Shown one piece after another: positions 43,730 through 53,700 of a stretch of DNA of 64,000 nt. The notes under the pieces are model-generated. The model ran no database searches, was not told the DNA's origin, and was given only the letters and a program-made list of their open reading frames with translations. The position numbers and the translations under genes are program-made. This DNA comes from Gammaproteobacteria bacterium (lineage in GTDB: Bacteria; Pseudomonadota; Gammaproteobacteria; Thiotrichales; Thiotrichaceae). Within the stretch, counting starts at the first letter, position 1. Each line of letters begins with the position of its first letter. The DNA is taken from positions 62,001 through 126,000 of the forward strand of contig JAHJJD010000085.1 of assembly GCA_018822845.1 (NCBI GenBank), in the 5' to 3' direction.

Positions 43730-43820
43730 CTATAGAACCTCGGGAAGTCAGCAGGATACAGATACGTTTTGATACCTGCCATCCAATACCTTGATTTGTT
43801 AGTGTTGCTTGTAAACTACA

Positions 43821-43893
43821 ACTACTCAATAACAAAAACAACACTAACCCTCGCAAGCTTAGGCTACCAGTTCCCCTGTGTAGCCTTTTTTTT
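43821..43893 (+). ncRNA. Candidate small RNA unit 1 with intrinsic terminator
   Basis: The block begins ACTACTCAATAACAAAAACA, contains CCCTCGCAAGCTT, and ends in a terminator: AGGCTAC at 43861-43867 pairs with GTAGCCT at 43880-43886, followed by eight T from 43886. No coding frame is present. Similar blocks follow at 44047 and 44201. It could also simply be the terminator of the antiporter gene; the tandem recurrence argues for more. Confidence 0.45.
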
Positions 43894-44046
43894 GCTGAAA
43901 TTTTAGCAGATCTCGAAAATCATCCATTAATTGCAGGGAAATAAAAGCCAGGTACTTATTACAGCTAAAACTAGGGCTAGCATCAGGTCTTCAGTACTTT
44001 CATTCAGCAACGTGACCTGTTACTTTTATAGGCCACACTCAACACA

Positions 44047-44117
44047 CTACTCAATGAAAAAAATTCTGGGACCCTCACACAACTGAAAGGCTGTCTGATA
44101 TTTTAGACGGCCTTTTT
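44047..44117 (+). ncRNA. Candidate small RNA unit 2 with intrinsic terminator
   Basis: Begins ACTACTCAATGAAAAAAATT, contains CCCTCACAC, and ends in a nine-pair hairpin: AGGCTGTCT (44088-44096) against AGACGGCCT (44105-44113, with one U-G pair), then five T. It shares the start and the CCCTC block with units 1 and 3, although the hairpin sequence differs. Confidence 0.45.
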
Positions 44118-44200
44118 ATTGTCACCAAGGTTACGCAATGCTGTTACTGACGAAAGCGCTTGATATTACAGTAAGATAGAAGCGCTTAAGTTAATTACAC

Positions 44201-44288
44201 ACTACATTACTTAATAAATAAAAATTCATATCCCTCGCACAAGCTACTCACAATGGCTACCAGCTCCCTCTGCGTAGCCTGTTTTTTT
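44201..44288 (+). ncRNA. Candidate small RNA unit 3 with intrinsic terminator
   Basis: Begins ACTACATTACTTAATAAATA, contains ATCCCTCGCACAAGCTAC, and ends in a hairpin GGCTAC (44255-44260) against GTAGCC (44274-44279) with seven T at 44282-44288. Stem and loop are nearly those of unit 1 (CTACCAGTTCCC against CTACCAGCTCCC). Confidence 0.45.
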
Positions 44289-44465
44289 CCGCACGCCAAC
44301 CTCTCGTGCAATTTGCAGTCAAAACAGAATATTTGCAGGCTAATTCCCGTACCCAGCCAAGTTACCAAATAACGTTACTTTTTTTAGTATAGATCATTTT
44401 GATAGGATCGGTTGGAAAGTAAACAATAAGGTTCAACAATAGACCAACCAACCTGGGGATAAATA

Positions 44466-45050
44466 ATGAAAACCAATAAGTCTTTCAGCCTGCTACACGC
44501 CATGCTTGGGGCTATTGCACTGACTGTGGCTGCATCCTCCGCCTTTGCCGAAGCAAGCCTGGAATACAAACTGACGCTGGCTGAAGATGGCCAGACTTAT
44601 CAGGTCTGGATGAAGCCTTCCAGCACGCCAAAGCCCGACATCAGCCTGACCGGGCAGGTCACCATCAAGGCTCCCCATGCTGCTGGATTCAAGGTTACCA
44701 ACCTGAAAAGCGCCATTGAAGGCAGCAACTGGGTAGAAGCCTCACGTGTCGACTCACCGACAGAAGCAACCGGCAGTGACTACATTTCTTTCTCATTCGT
44801 TGGCTTGCAAGGCACCAGTGCGCGCAATTACGCCTGGAGCAAAGACAGGGAACAGGTCGTCTTCAGCTTTGAAAATGAAGATGGCTGCATTGATGACGTT
44901 TCACTGATGGCTGACGATGATGCGTTCAATGTGTTGTCCAACTCAGCCAATACCAACCCAGGCAACCAGTTCACCAACCTGGGCTGGGGTGCCGTCAGTG
45001 AGAACCATTACAAAGGCATCTACGGCGATGCCATTTCCTGCAAAAAATAA
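44466..45050 (+). CDS. Secreted protein, single copy of shared 'NPGNQF-NLGWG' module
   Basis: A 194-residue protein with a Sec signal peptide (MKTNKSFSLLHAMLGAIAL..., cleavage expected after SAFA, residue 28). The mature part is a single domain of about 160 residues that starts LEYKLTLAEDGQTYQVWMKP and ends NPGNQFTNLGWG, followed by a Cys near the C-terminus. The same domain is found in the next gene and near the end of the 3396-residue protein at 47702-57892. I do not recognise it. A paired Cys (DGCIDD and ISCKK) may form a disulfide. Ribosome site GGGGAT upstream. Confidence 0.8.
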   Translation: MKTNKSFSLLHAMLGAIALTVAASSAFAEASLEYKLTLAEDGQTYQVWMKPSSTPKPDISLTGQVTIKAPHAAGFKVTNLKSAIEGSNWVEASRVDSPTEATGSDYISFSFVGLQGTSARNYAWSKDREQVVFSFENEDGCIDDVSLMADDDAFNVLSNSANTNPGNQFTNLGWGAVSENHYKGIYGDAISCKK

Positions 45051-45138
45051 AAGTGCTCCAGTGACAGCCGCCTGATTGTCAGACAGTCGTCACAATCTCG
45101 CTATCAATTATTATAAAAACCATGCAAGAGAGTCCAAC

Positions 45139-47571
45139 ATGCAATCCAGAACACTCCGAAAATACCTTGGCCTGAGCGCTTCGGTACTGTTGCTTGCAGG
45201 CAATAGCGCCTGGGCAGCCCAAACCCTGGAATACTCCATCCGCTGGGACACCAAAGATGACAGGTACCACGTTTTTATGAAACCTACTGTCACACCTTCG
45301 CCCAAAGACATGAGTTTGACGGGGCAAATCACCATTCGCGTCCCCCATGCCACCGGGGCGGATGCATTTGTTGTGGACGACCCTAGAAGTGTGGTTGCCA
45401 ATACCAGTTGGTCAAATAATTCTCGCGTTGATGCGCCAGAGGAGGACACCTCGGTTGACTACATTTCATTCAGCCTTTCTGTTATTCAGTCCTCTGCCTT
45501 TGCCTGGCAAGCCGGTGAAGAAAAAGAGGTATTAAACTTCCGCAACAGCGCCACTTGTATCGGGCCTGTCAGCCTGATCAATAACGATACTGACCCATTC
45601 AATGCACCATTGCTGACAGGTGGACAAAACTCCGCCCATACCAACCCTGGCAACCAGTTCACCAATCTGGGCTGGGGAGGCTCTACTGAAAACAACTACC
45701 TGGATAACTATGGAGCCAATAGCGCCAACTGTGAAGACAGTCTGGATAGCGATGGTGATGGCCTGAAAAACGGTGACGAAAATGCGCTGGGGCTTGATCC
45801 ACTCAAGGCAGACACTGATGGTGACGGCGTGGGCGATCAGGCCGAAGTAGGCGCAAACCCTGCCAGCCCGACCGATACTGACGCAGACGGTACGCCGGAC
45901 GCCCTGGATACCGACGATGACGGGGACGGCAAACCTTCCAAAGATGAAAGCAACGACCCGAATGGGGACGGCAGTCCGGCTGACGCAGTTGATACCGACG
46001 GCGATAGCATTCCGGATTACCTGGACGCAGACAACAGTGACGGCCCCATGGCTGACCCCGATGGCGATGGCCTGACCAACGCAGAAGAAGTAACCAACGG
46101 CACGGATCCAGCCAAGGCCGATACTGACGGTGACGGCATTCCGGATAGCGTGGAAGTCAATACCAGCCATACCGATCCCACCAAGGCGGATAGCGATGGT
46201 GATGGCGTGGGCGATCAGGCCGAAGTGGGCGCAAACCCTGCCAGCCCGACCGATACTGACGCAGACGGCACGCCGGACGCCCTGGATACCGACGATGACG
46301 GGGACGGCAAACCTTCCAAAGATGAAAGCAACGACCCGAACGGGGACGGCAGTCCGGCTGACGCAGTTGATACCGACGGCGATAGCATTCCGGATTACCT
46401 GGACGCAGACAACAGCGACGGCCCCATGGCTGACCCCGATGGCGATGGCCTGACCAACGCAGAAGAGGCTACCAACGGCACAGATCCAGCCAAGGCCGAT
46501 ACTGACGGGGACGGCATTCCGGATGGCGTGGAAGTCAATACCAGCCATACCGATCCCACCAAGGCGGATAGCGATGGTGATGGCGTGGGCGATCAGGCCG
46601 AAGTGGGCGCAAACCCTGCCAGCCCGACCGATACTGACGCGGACGGCACGCCGGATGCCCTGGATACCGACGATGACGGGGACGGCAAACCTTCCAAAAA
46701 TGAGGGTAATGATCCAAACGGTGATGGTAGCCCGGCTGATGCCACTGACATTGACGAGGACGGAATCCCTGATTACCTGGATACCACCATCAACGGCATC
46801 AAGTTGCAGCTCAAGCTCATGCTGCAAGGCGCTTACAACAGCACTACCCAACTGATGCAGGATGACCTGCGCGGCAAGGGTCTGATTCCGCAGGTTCAGC
46901 CTTACAACAGGGGACTCTACCAATACGAAGGGACAGAGGCCACAACATCCGCCCTGCTTGCCACAACCGATAACAACGCCCCGGTTGACTGGGTGCTGGT
47001 TGAATTACGTGATTCAACCAGCCCGACCACTATCAAGGCGCGACTGGCTGCGCTGGTGCAACGTGATGGTGACGTGATGGACGCTGCCACAGGCAGTACC
47101 ACCCTTCAGGTGCCAAAGATGATAAGTGGTGACTACTACGTAGCCATTCATCACCGTAACCATTTGGGTGTAGTGACAGCGAGCGCCGTTAGCCTGAACC
47201 CCAGTACTGCGACACTGGTTGATTTTACCAGGACCAGCACGGCTGTATGGGGAAGCGAGGCACGGATAATGTCTGGTGGGAACGCGATGTTGTGGGCGGG
47301 TAACGCCAACCTTGACACGCGCATCATTGCCAACGGCCCATCCAATGATACGGGGGTAATCATGGGTAGCTTACTGATGGATCCTGCCAACCTGTCCGTT
47401 AGTTCCAACTACCAGCTGGCTGGCTATCAGGATACCGACATCAACATGGACGGCCTTTCCATCTTTGCTGGCCCATCCAATGATGTAAACCTGCTGTTGG
47501 GTAACATATTGTTACATCCAGGCAACAATACATTTAGTGCAAATTACATCATCAGCCGCCAAATGCCTTGA
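45139..47571 (+). CDS. Secreted calcium-binding protein: shared module + TSP3-like repeats + C-terminal domain
   Basis: An 810-residue protein with a signal peptide (MQSRTLRKYLGLSASVLLLA..., cleavage near SAWA-AQ). The shared LEYSIRW...NPGNQFTNLGWG module is at about 27-193; thrombospondin type-3-like Ca2+-binding repeats (DxDxDG, e.g. DSDGDGLKNGDE) at about 200-550; and a C-terminal domain of about 245 residues ([52 protein letters not shown]) that recurs at the end of the giant protein downstream. The repeat region is encoded by almost identical 378-bp units. Start at ATG 45139; an upstream frame to 45076 would bury the signal peptide. Extracellular, role unknown. Confidence 0.85.
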   Translation: MQSRTLRKYLGLSASVLLLAGNSAWAAQTLEYSIRWDTKDDRYHVFMKPTVTPSPKDMSLTGQITIRVPHATGADAFVVDDPRSVVANTSWSNNSRVDAPEEDTSVDYISFSLSVIQSSAFAWQAGEEKEVLNFRNSATCIGPVSLINNDTDPFNAPLLTGGQNSAHTNPGNQFTNLGWGGSTENNYLDNYGANSANCEDSLDSDGDGLKNGDENALGLDPLKADTDGDGVGDQAEVGANPASPTDTDADGTPDALDTDDDGDGKPSKDESNDPNGDGSPADAVDTDGDSIPDYLDADNSDGPMADPDGDGLTNAEEVTNGTDPAKADTDGDGIPDSVEVNTSHTDPTKADSDGDGVGDQAEVGANPASPTDTDADGTPDALDTDDDGDGKPSKDESNDPNGDGSPADAVDTDGDSIPDYLDADNSDGPMADPDGDGLTNAEEATNGTDPAKADTDGDGIPDGVEVNTSHTDPTKADSDGDGVGDQAEVGANPASPTDTDADGTPDALDTDDDGDGKPSKNEGNDPNGDGSPADATDIDEDGIPDYLDTTINGIKLQLKLMLQGAYNSTTQLMQDDLRGKGLIPQVQPYNRGLYQYEGTEATTSALLATTDNNAPVDWVLVELRDSTSPTTIKARLAALVQRDGDVMDAATGSTTLQVPKMISGDYYVAIHHRNHLGVVTASAVSLNPSTATLVDFTRTSTAVWGSEARIMSGGNAMLWAGNANLDTRIIANGPSNDTGVIMGSLLMDPANLSVSSNYQLAGYQDTDINMDGLSIFAGPSNDVNLLLGNILLHPGNNTFSANYIISRQMP
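45808..46698 (+). repeat. 378-bp tandem repeat inside the secreted protein gene
   Basis: Two complete near-identical units (45808-46185 and 46186-46563) and a partial third (to about 46698) encode 126-residue blocks of DxDxDG repeats. Landmark GGGCGATCAG recurs at 45831, 46209 and 46587, exactly 378 bp apart. Low divergence implies recent expansion or ongoing recombination, so copy number may vary between strains. Confidence 0.92.
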
Positions 47572-47582
47572 TGATGTTCACT

Positions 47583-47612
47583 ATCGGGGCGTTGCCATGC
47601 GGCAGCCCCGAT
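47583..47612 (+). terminator. Strong hairpin after the 810-aa secreted protein gene
   Basis: ATCGGGGC (47583-47590) pairs with GCCCCGAT (47605-47612), with inner TGCC/GGCA pairing as well. It is 11 bp after the stop codon. There is no T-run, so termination may need Rho or the hairpin may protect the mRNA end. Confidence 0.5.
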
Positions 47613-47701
47613 CCTGGATTCATCTGGCTGGCGAATAGAAAAACAAACAACTCTCCCGTTCCCAAATTAATAAATCAAGTTAACAGCAGGGGCATTTTAT
47701 C

Positions 47702-50700
47702 GTGACTAATTCATTACCATCCCGATACATAGGCAGGAGTCAGATGTCGCTATGGCATTCGTTGCTGCTATTGTTCACTACCCTCCTCTTCCCTATGCTG
47801 GCTTTTGCGCAAGCACCGAATATCCTGTTTGCACCCGATCCGGTCAACTTTGGCTCCATCCCCAAGGGTGGCAGCAGTGCAGCATCGGCTGTTGTCATCA
47901 ACTACAATCCTCCTCCCGCCATGATTACCACGGCTTACAGCCACTCCTGCGCTGTCACCAGCAGCGGGGGAGTGAAATGCTGGGGTTTCGATGACCAGGG
48001 GCAATTGGGCAACGGTGCGACCACCGGCTACCAATACACCCCCACCGATGTCGTTGGCATTACCGACGCGGTTGCCGTATCGGCATCTTATTACCACACT
48101 TGCGCCCTGCTCAGTACCGGCGGGGTCAAGTGCTGGGGGATGGATAATGTTGGGCAACTAGGGAATGGCGCTACCGCAGGAACACAGTATGCGCCTACGG
48201 ATGTCGTCGGTTTGACCGATGCCGTCGCCATTACTGCTGCCCATTCCCATACTTGCGCAGTTACCCGCAACGGCTCGGTCAAATGCTGGGGGTATGATGC
48301 GGAAGGGCAACTGGGCAACGGCTCTGAAACCACCACCTTCCAGGAATCCCCCGTCACTGTTACTGGCATCACCGATGCCGTTGACATCGCGGCGGCCCAA
48401 TACCAAACCTGCGCCGTCACCCGCAGCGGCAAAGTCAAATGCTGGGGCGGTGATAGCCAAGGACAACTGGGCAATGGTGACACTACAACCACCACCCAAT
48501 ATTCACCCATCGAGGTGACTGGCGTCACTGATGCGATTGCCGTCACTGCGGGCTTTTACAATACCTGTATTATTACCCGGACTGGCGGCGTCAAGTGCTG
48601 GGGTCTGGATGATCAGGGGCAAATCGGCAATGGCGCTACCACTACAGGCTATCAATATGCGCCCGTTGATGTTCCGGGAGTCACCGATGTGGTGGACATT
48701 ACTTCCGCCCTATACCATACGTGTGCAATCACCCGTAGTGGAGCCACCAAATGCTGGGGCCTGGACGACCAAGGGCAATTAGGGAACGGCCCGACAACAA
48801 CGGCTTACCAGTTCTCCCCCGTGGATGTCCCCGGTGCGGCGGATGCTGTCGCCATCAGTGCCGCCCAATACAACACCTGCGTAGTCACCAGCAGCGGCGG
48901 CGTCAAATGTTGGGGATTGGATAATGTCGGGCAACTGGGGAATGGCTCCACCACCACTGATACCCGTTATGACCCTGTAGACACCACCATTAGCAGTGTG
49001 ATGCAGCCATCCGTGGTAGACCCCCTGATCCTCGGCAGTTCCCCGCTTTCCATCACGGGAACCAATGCTGCTTCCTTCAGCATCACCAATACCACCTGTA
49101 CTGACGCGCTTACCCTGAACGCCAATGAGTTCTGTACGGTGGACATGCAATTCAGCGACACCGTATTCGGCGTCAGGTCAGCCAGCCTGGAAGTCGCCAG
49201 CAACGATCCTGACAACAATCCTGCCAGTACAGCACTGAGCGGCGAAGTCAGTACTGCGCCAGGCCGTGTCACCAACGGCCTTAACCTCTGGTTGAAAGCC
49301 GATGCAGGCACTAGCACGGTAACGGATGGTGAACAACTGACCGGGTGGAAAGACTCCTCCAGCAACCACCGCGACCATACCCAGACCAACACCACCTACC
49401 AGCCGGTTTTCAAAGCCGATGGCGGTTTCAATTACAACCCGGCTGTTACCTTTGACGGTGCGGATACGATGATTACCGATGCGTTTGCCTCCGGTAAGGA
49501 AGCCGTGCATGTATTTGCCATGTCCAAGGTCGGCGATAATGGCTGGCGCTCAATTTATGGCTTCAGCCGTGACATGACCCATGTGCAATGGCTGAACAAC
49601 CTGCCTTCTGCCTATCTGGCAGGCAACCGTGACTATAACGGTGTTGCCCAGACTGCGGGACAAGGTATTACCTCCTTCCTGCTGCCCAAGGATACTTCCC
49701 AGCAGGCTTTCATCTGGAACGGCATCAGTTCCAACACCACGATTCCCGCAGGCAACAAAGCTTATACCTACAACGCAGGCAAAATGGGCGTAGGCTCTGA
49801 CGTATCGACAGATGGCCTTTCCTTGAGCGAAAACTACCTCGGTGATATTCAGGAAGTCATTGTCTACAAAACCGGCACACCCACCACTGATGGCGGCACA
49901 ATGGCGGCGACGGATGTGCAACAAATCGAGACTTACCTCGCCATCAAATACGGTGTCACCCTGGCGCACAACTATCTGGATGGCTCGGGTGCAACCGTGT
50001 ATGACATCGCCACCTATCCGAACAACATCGCCGGTATTGCCCGCGATGATGCCCAAAGCCTGAACCAGAAGCAGTCCAAATCCGTCAACAGCGGCTTCCA
50101 GCCTGCCATCGGTCTGGGTGAAATTGCGGCCAGCAATGCCGCCAACCCCAACACTTTCGCCAACGACGCAAGCTACCTGACCTGGGGCAGTGACGACGGT
50201 TCAACGGGTTACGGCACGGAATACACGCCCAACAGCTACATCCCAGCCACTGGCTACTACCGCATGAACCGCGTGTGGAAAGTGGCAGAAAGCGGCACGA
50301 TTGGGGAAGTCAAAGTGCTGGCAGCGGGCGCGAAACACCTGCTGGTCAGCAATGACCCGACTTTCGCGACTGGCGTGACTGAAATTGCCACCAGCAATGG
50401 TGTTGCCACCGTAGACTTGGCCAACGGTCAATACTTCACCTTTGGCGCGGAACTGACTGCCCCCGGTGGAGTGGCGGATGGCTTGGGCCTGTGGCTGAAA
50501 GCCGATGCAGGCACATCCACTACCACCGATAATGCAGATGTCACCACTTGGGCTGACAGCAGCCCAGCACGCAATGACGTTAGCCAGACGGTTGCCGCCC
50601 GCCAGCCAAACTACATCGGCAATGCGTTCAACTTCAACCCGGCTCTGGAGTTTGCTGGTGCGCAGGCATTGAGCAACACCACCGGCAACAAAACCCTGCC

Positions 50701-53700
50701 CAACGAAACCGATCCAGTGACGATGCTGGCGGTTTCTACCAACACTGGCAGTGGCGACTGGCGCGGGCTGATAAACTGCTCTGGCCCGGTTAACTACCCG
50801 TTCCTGGCCTGGTATCTCAACAAGCCCAACCTGTACATTGATGGTACCGGCTCCGTGCATAACCTGTTTGACACCGATGTGGATGCCTCCACCATCCCGG
50901 TTGCCATGCACGCCCGCACCAACAATGCCACCCCTCAAAACTCACGTCTGGGTTACAACGGCCTGGCTAACCAGAAGAGCTTCACCTCGGCGGATGGCGA
51001 GTTCCCTGCTTCCAGCATCAATAACCTGTTGACCATCGGTGCGGAAACGGATGCGGCTGGCTACCCATTGAATGGTCGTTACCCTGAAGCCATCGTCTAT
51101 AACCGTGACCTCAGCGACGCGGAAATGATGCAGGTAAACACTTACCTCGCCATCAAGTACGGCATTACCATGAGCGAGGACTACATCGCAGCGGACGGCA
51201 CGACCAAGGTGTGGGACAAAACCGCCAGCACCGCCTACCACAACAACGTAGCCGGTATTGCCCGTGACGATGTTTCTGCCCTCAACCAGAAGCAGTCCAG
51301 ATCGGTCAATGCGGGTACACAGTTAACCGTAGGTCTGGGTGCAATTGCTGCCACCAACGCCGACAATGCCAACACCTTCGCCAACAACGCCAGTTATCTG
51401 GTGTGGGGCGACAACGGCCTCGACGACAGCGTGCTGGTGGATATGAATGTCAGCCAGTGCGCGCCTCCCGGCGTCACTGAAAAGCGTGTCCAGCGTATCT
51501 GGAAAGTGCAGGAAACCAGCGACGTTGGCACAGTCCAGTTGCAGGTGGATTCCCTGCCGTTCAACACCAGCTACCAGATTTTCATGCTGGTATCTGACGA
51601 TGCCGACTTCACCACCTACGAATCCGTGCCAGTCACGGCTACCGTGGATGGCAAGTTCCTGACCTCTTACAACTTCCCGGCCAACAGCGCGAAGTACATC
51701 ACCTTTGCGGGCAATACTTCCCTGCCTGCCAATATCTGTACCGGCGGCAACAAGAGCATCGACTGGTTTACGGAAGGCTGGGACTGGGGTACGAACAGCA
51801 AGACCATCACCAAAGGCGACCAGACCTTTACCTTTACCATTGATGCAGCAGGCGATGACATCTGGTACGGCAAAGCGGGCAACCTCGGTCTGCAACAGGT
51901 GGACTATTACCCCGTCCAATACTGGAAGAGCATCTGGATTCCACGCTGGTCAACGTCTGCGCAAGGCGCACAACCCGTCACCTTCAAAATGGCGATGGAC
52001 AAACCAGCGATGGGCGTCAGCATGGAAGTGTGCGATGTGGACTACTACGTCAACCAGGACCATCTAAAAATCACCGGCAAGCTGGGCGGCACGACCGTTT
52101 CCCCCAAACTGTCACTGGCGAAAACCCCCTACTACACCCAGTGGGCGGCAACCACGCCCGCGATTGACGAAGCCAAAGGCGGCACACTGCACTGGGATTG
52201 CCTGAATCCTGGGCGCGTGTTCATCAACTTCGACCGCCCGGTAGACACCGTGCAGATCGACTACACCCTGATCAACACCTACAACATTTCCCACATGTTC
52301 AACGACATTCAGGTGAAAGGGGTTGATGTGCAATGCCAGACCGCACCACCGCCGCCAACCCCGGACAATGTTTACATCCGTAAACTGGTATCCGGCGGCA
52401 GCAACTTTGCGGGCGACGACGTGACCTTCAAGTTCGAGCTGGAAAACCTGAGTTGCGGCGCAAAAACCGTCAACTTCAGCGACACCCTGCCCGCAGGCTT
52501 GAAGTGGGCGGATGACTCGCTGGCAACTGCGCTGACCCTTGCAGATACCAATGAGTACAAGGACAGTCAGAACTTCAGCACCACTGTTACCCTGCCACCC
52601 GGCAAGTCCTACCTGATGCTGGACGCCACCGCCGCAGCGGAAGGCACCTTCCAGAATCAGGCGGGCTTCACCGTCAATGGCAACAGCTACCTGTCAGATG
52701 ACCCGGCACAGGCGGGTGGAGCTGACCCGACACCGGTGGTGATCAGTGCGCAACCTTACCCGACTGCCAATGTTGCGGTTTCCATGACAGCGGACAAGGC
52801 GACCGTGCCACAAAACAGCGCCTTCACCTACACCGTCACTTTCACCAACAATGAAAGCACCCCGGTCAAGGTGAACTTCCGTACCGCGCCATGGGCAGGC
52901 TCCAGCTTTGTGACCGGTACGTTGAGCAACGCCAATGGCGGTACTGTCATCGGCGACTACGCGGCGGAAAGCAACCTGCAAATCGTGGGCATGACCCTGC
53001 CGGTCGGCACTTCGACCCTGACCATCCAGGCCAACAGCAATGACCTTGCGATTGATACCGAGATGACAACAGCGGCGGAAGTCACTCCGGATGACAGCCC
53101 CACAACCTTCATGCCGAAACCATTGAAATCCAACGACACCACGGTAACGGTCAAGGAGCTCGTTGATGGCGATACCGACAGCGACGGCCTGCTCGACAGT
53201 CAGGAAGCCGCCCTGGGCACCGATCCAACCAAGATCGATACCGATGATGACGGCAAGAATGACGCAGCGGAAGTCGGCGCTGATCTGGGCAACCCGGTGG
53301 ACATCGATGGAGATGGCAAGATCGACGCGATTGAATCCGCCACCCTGGATAGCGACAACGACGGCGTGGTCGACGAGCTTGATGCGGATGACGCTTCCGC
53401 CGACAACGACTCCGACAGCGACGGCCTGACCAACGCACAGGAAAAAGCCCTCGGCACTGACCCGCTCAAGGCTGACACCGATGCCGACGGCAAGGACGAC
53501 GCAGCAGAAGTCGGCGCAGACCCCGTCAACCCGGTTGACGCTGACGGCGATGGCAAAATCGACGCACTCGAATCCCGCCTCATCGATAGCGACAACGACG
53601 GCGTAGTCGATGAACTCGACGCCGATGACGCTTCCACTGACAACGATTCCGACAGCGACGGCCTGACCAATGCGCAGGAAAAAGCCCTCGGCACTGACCC

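Larger units (their letters stand above)
43730..44465. other. Gene-free stretch of 736 bp between antiporter and secreted-protein cluster
   Basis: No convincing protein-coding frame is seen on either strand. The stretch is AT-rich compared with its flanks and contains the three terminator-bearing units. A last hairpin, GGTTGG (44410-44415) with CCAACC (44444-44449), lies 16 bp before the start of the next gene and would fall in its leader. Confidence 0.7.

Noticed and set aside
43730..44465. tRNA or other classical RNA gene
   Set aside because: No cloverleaf with TTCGA-type T-loop or CCA-like end was found; only terminator-type hairpins are visible.
45808..46698. CRISPR-like array
   Set aside because: The repeat unit is 378 bp, coding and in frame; there are no short repeats with unique spacers and no cas genes.
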